In this document: positions 62,692 to 64,000 of the stretch, in pieces
Layout: every line of letters starts with the position of its first letter
Numbering within the stretch: the first letter of the stretch is position 1
Assembly (NCBI RefSeq): GCF_000526215.1
Contig: NZ_JAFQ01000004.1
Location: 1 to 64,000 of the forward strand
DNA from: Nocardia sp. BMG51109
GTDB taxonomy: Bacteria; Actinomycetota; Actinomycetes; Mycobacteriales; Mycobacteriaceae
Direction: 5' to 3'
DNA: 64,000 nucleotides
The notes under the pieces: model-generated
Told to the model about the DNA's origin: nothing
The model's database searches: none
What the model saw: only the letters and a program-made list of their open reading frames with translations
Translations under genes and position numbers: made by a program

Positions 62692-62771
62692 CCGGTCGGC
62701 TCGGCCGTCGGCCGAATTCGAGTACCGCGCTACTCGCGCCGCACCGCCACATCCCGGCGCACTGTCGAGAG

Positions 62772-63659
62772 GTGGCACAGCACAGACTCTTCTGCATTCC
62801 GGGAACCTGGGAGGCCGTCACCACGGCCGAGGAATTCGGGCGGATCGAACCGCGCACCGAGATCGGCATGCTGACCGGTGTCACCGATCTACTCGACCGC
62901 CGCGTCTTCGACGTCGTCTACCTCAACTATCCGGCCGGTTTCGGCCCGCTGACCGGCGGCGGCGAGGGCCTGCTCGAACTGCTCGGACAGCCCTCGTACC
63001 GGGCCGCGCGCGATATGGCGGTGGCCGAACTGATCCGCCTGATCCACGAACACCCCGGCGGCTTCGGCATTCTCGGCTACGGCCAGGGCGCCGCGGTGGC
63101 CTCGCTGGTGGGGCGGGAACTGGTGTCGGGCTCGCTGCGCGACCGGATGCGCGACTGCCACTGGCTGCACACCATCGCCTCACCGCACCGGGCCGGCGGG
63201 CGCACCTTCCCGCTGGGCAATCAGCTGGCGGGACAGGGCATCTCCGGCGATCCCGTCACCGATACCGGCAGCATCGACTGGTTCGACTACTGCCTGCCGG
63301 GCGATATCCACGGCGACGCCGACCTCACCGACACCTATCTGGCGCGGGCCTACCACCTGGCCGTCGAGCAGCCGCTGGTGGACCCGTTCGTGATGATCGC
63401 CGGGTGCACCGACAGCCTGCTGCGCGGCCGGCTGCGCGATGTCATCGCCGCGCTCGGGGAGGATCCGGCGCTGGTGGTCGGCAAGGCCGGCATCACCGCG
63501 GCGACGCTGGCGACCTTTCTGCAGAATCACCCGCACGACAAGTACGCCGTGCGGGAGGTCCTGCCCGGCACGACGGCCCTGCGGCATTCGGCGAACCACC
63601 TGAACTTCTGGGGGCCGCGGGTCGGCAGCGCGGAGCACCTGGCGGTCACGCACCGCTGA
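62772..63659 (+). CDS. Cutinase/LysB-like alpha/beta hydrolase without the catalytic serine
   Basis: 295 residues from GTG 62772. The fold is recognisable from FCIPGTWEAVTTAEEF, FDVVYLNYPAGFGPLTGGG and GGFGILGYGQGAAVASLVGR. The elbow that is normally GYSQG reads GYGQG, with Gly104 in place of the nucleophile Ser, while candidate acid and His residues (DPFVMIAGCTDS, SANHLNFWG) remain. LysB-type esterases cleave mycolyl-arabinogalactan. As written this copy should not use the standard mechanism. No signal peptide. Confidence 0.7.
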   Translation: MAQHRLFCIPGTWEAVTTAEEFGRIEPRTEIGMLTGVTDLLDRRVFDVVYLNYPAGFGPLTGGGEGLLELLGQPSYRAARDMAVAELIRLIHEHPGGFGILGYGQGAAVASLVGRELVSGSLRDRMRDCHWLHTIASPHRAGGRTFPLGNQLAGQGISGDPVTDTGSIDWFDYCLPGDIHGDADLTDTYLARAYHLAVEQPLVDPFVMIAGCTDSLLRGRLRDVIAALGEDPALVVGKAGITAATLATFLQNHPHDKYAVREVLPGTTALRHSANHLNFWGPRVGSAEHLAVTHR

Positions 63660-64000
63660 ACTCGACCGTGGCGACCATCCGGCGAGCCAGCTCCTCCGGA
63701 TCGTCCCCGCCCAGCTGCGACCCCTCCAGCGCGCCCTCGCGCCACAACGTGGCCAGCCCGTGCACCAGCGACCAGGCCGCCAGCCGGGCCGCACGGCTGT
63801 CGTCCGGCGCCACCGCCGACGCCGTCATGCCCGAACGCAATTCGTCGCCGGAGCGCTCCCGCGCCGCGACCAGCCGCTCGTCGCCGTGGCGCAGCAGATC
63901 GCGGCGGAACATCACATCGAAATGGCCGGGGTAACGGTGCGCGAAACGCACGTAGGCCACGGCCGCCTCGCGGAAATCGCCCGCCGCGGAACGTAATTCC
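63646..64000 (-). CDS. TetR-family regulator (C-terminal part, cut by the window edge)
   Basis: The visible 117 codons run from the right edge to 63646. AVAYVRFAHRYPGHFDVMFR and AARLAAWSLVHGLATLWREG match the C-terminal ligand domain of TetR regulators of the WHG group. The DNA-binding part lies beyond position 64000. The stop overlaps the 3' end of the convergent hydrolase gene. Confidence 0.8.
   Translation of the reverse strand, partial: ELRSAAGDFREAAVAYVRFAHRYPGHFDVMFRRDLLRHGDERLVAARERSGDELRSGMTASAVAPDDSRAARLAAWSLVHGLATLWREGALEGSQLGGDDPEELARRMVATVEFSGA

Overview
The window is high-GC actinobacterial DNA and most resembles Nocardia or a close mycolic-acid relative. The signs are the prfB/ftsE neighbourhood, a type VII secretion (ESX) accessory locus with an EspG-like chaperone, an F420/Ddn-type reductase, a 13E12-type HNH gene with an actinobacterial SOS box, GTG/TTG starts and ATGA/GTGA gene overlaps. 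No 16S rRNA gene or other species-level marker is present, so the genus is an inference.

Layout. 0-3.5 kb: ftsE start, a 52-residue membrane protein, an MscS channel, prfB and an MmyB-type regulator, all on the minus strand; the last three carry many small indels and look like poor sequence, not decay. 3.8-7 kb: FMN reductase, a short-chain dehydrogenase with one frameshift, histidinol-phosphatase and a methyltransferase. 7-18 kb: sulfur region. A SAM-I-like riboswitch precedes an amino-acid ABC transporter operon that also holds an LLM flavin oxidoreductase and a truncated peptide-binding protein. Cysteine dioxygenase with rhodanese follows, then a metY-CoA-binding-OsmC-flavoprotein operon. 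18-23 kb: methyltransferase, a polyketide synthase scar, a serine hydrolase and an ESX accessory set (EspG-like protein, poly-Q/collagen-like WXG protein, helical protein). 23-27.3 kb: prenyl diphosphate synthase plus class I terpene cyclase (a small terpene cluster) and an SGNH hydrolase.

27.4-34.3 kb: accessory island ending at tRNA-Ala(GGC), with DUF2637, zinc-ribbon, Nudix and XRE genes typical of actinomycete integrative elements, but no integrase, replication or TraB gene in view. 34.4-45.8 kb: SOS-controlled HNH protein, DsbA-like thioredoxin, two MFS exporters, DUF899, phosphoglucomutase, DUF190, a TetR/MFS pair and a lactone oxidase.

45.9-52.5 kb: the most unusual locus. An ECF sigma factor leads a tightly overlapping series of Asp23/Gls24-family proteins. 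The first is fused to a zinc-finger (ZAS-type) anti-sigma domain, and later genes encode membrane anchors (AmaP and DUF6286 types). The Asp23-DUF6286-AmaP triplet is duplicated, and one copy has gained an in-frame low-complexity repeat ORF wedged between two genes with both stop/start overlaps kept. I infer an envelope-stress signalling module in which Asp23 scaffolds regulate the sigma factor.

52.7-64 kb: MmyB regulator, YceI, Ddn-like reductase, LuxR regulator divergent from two coupled acyl-CoA ligases, AraC regulators, a VOC protein, MscL, a cutinase/LysB-like hydrolase lacking its Ser nucleophile, and a TetR gene cut by the window edge.
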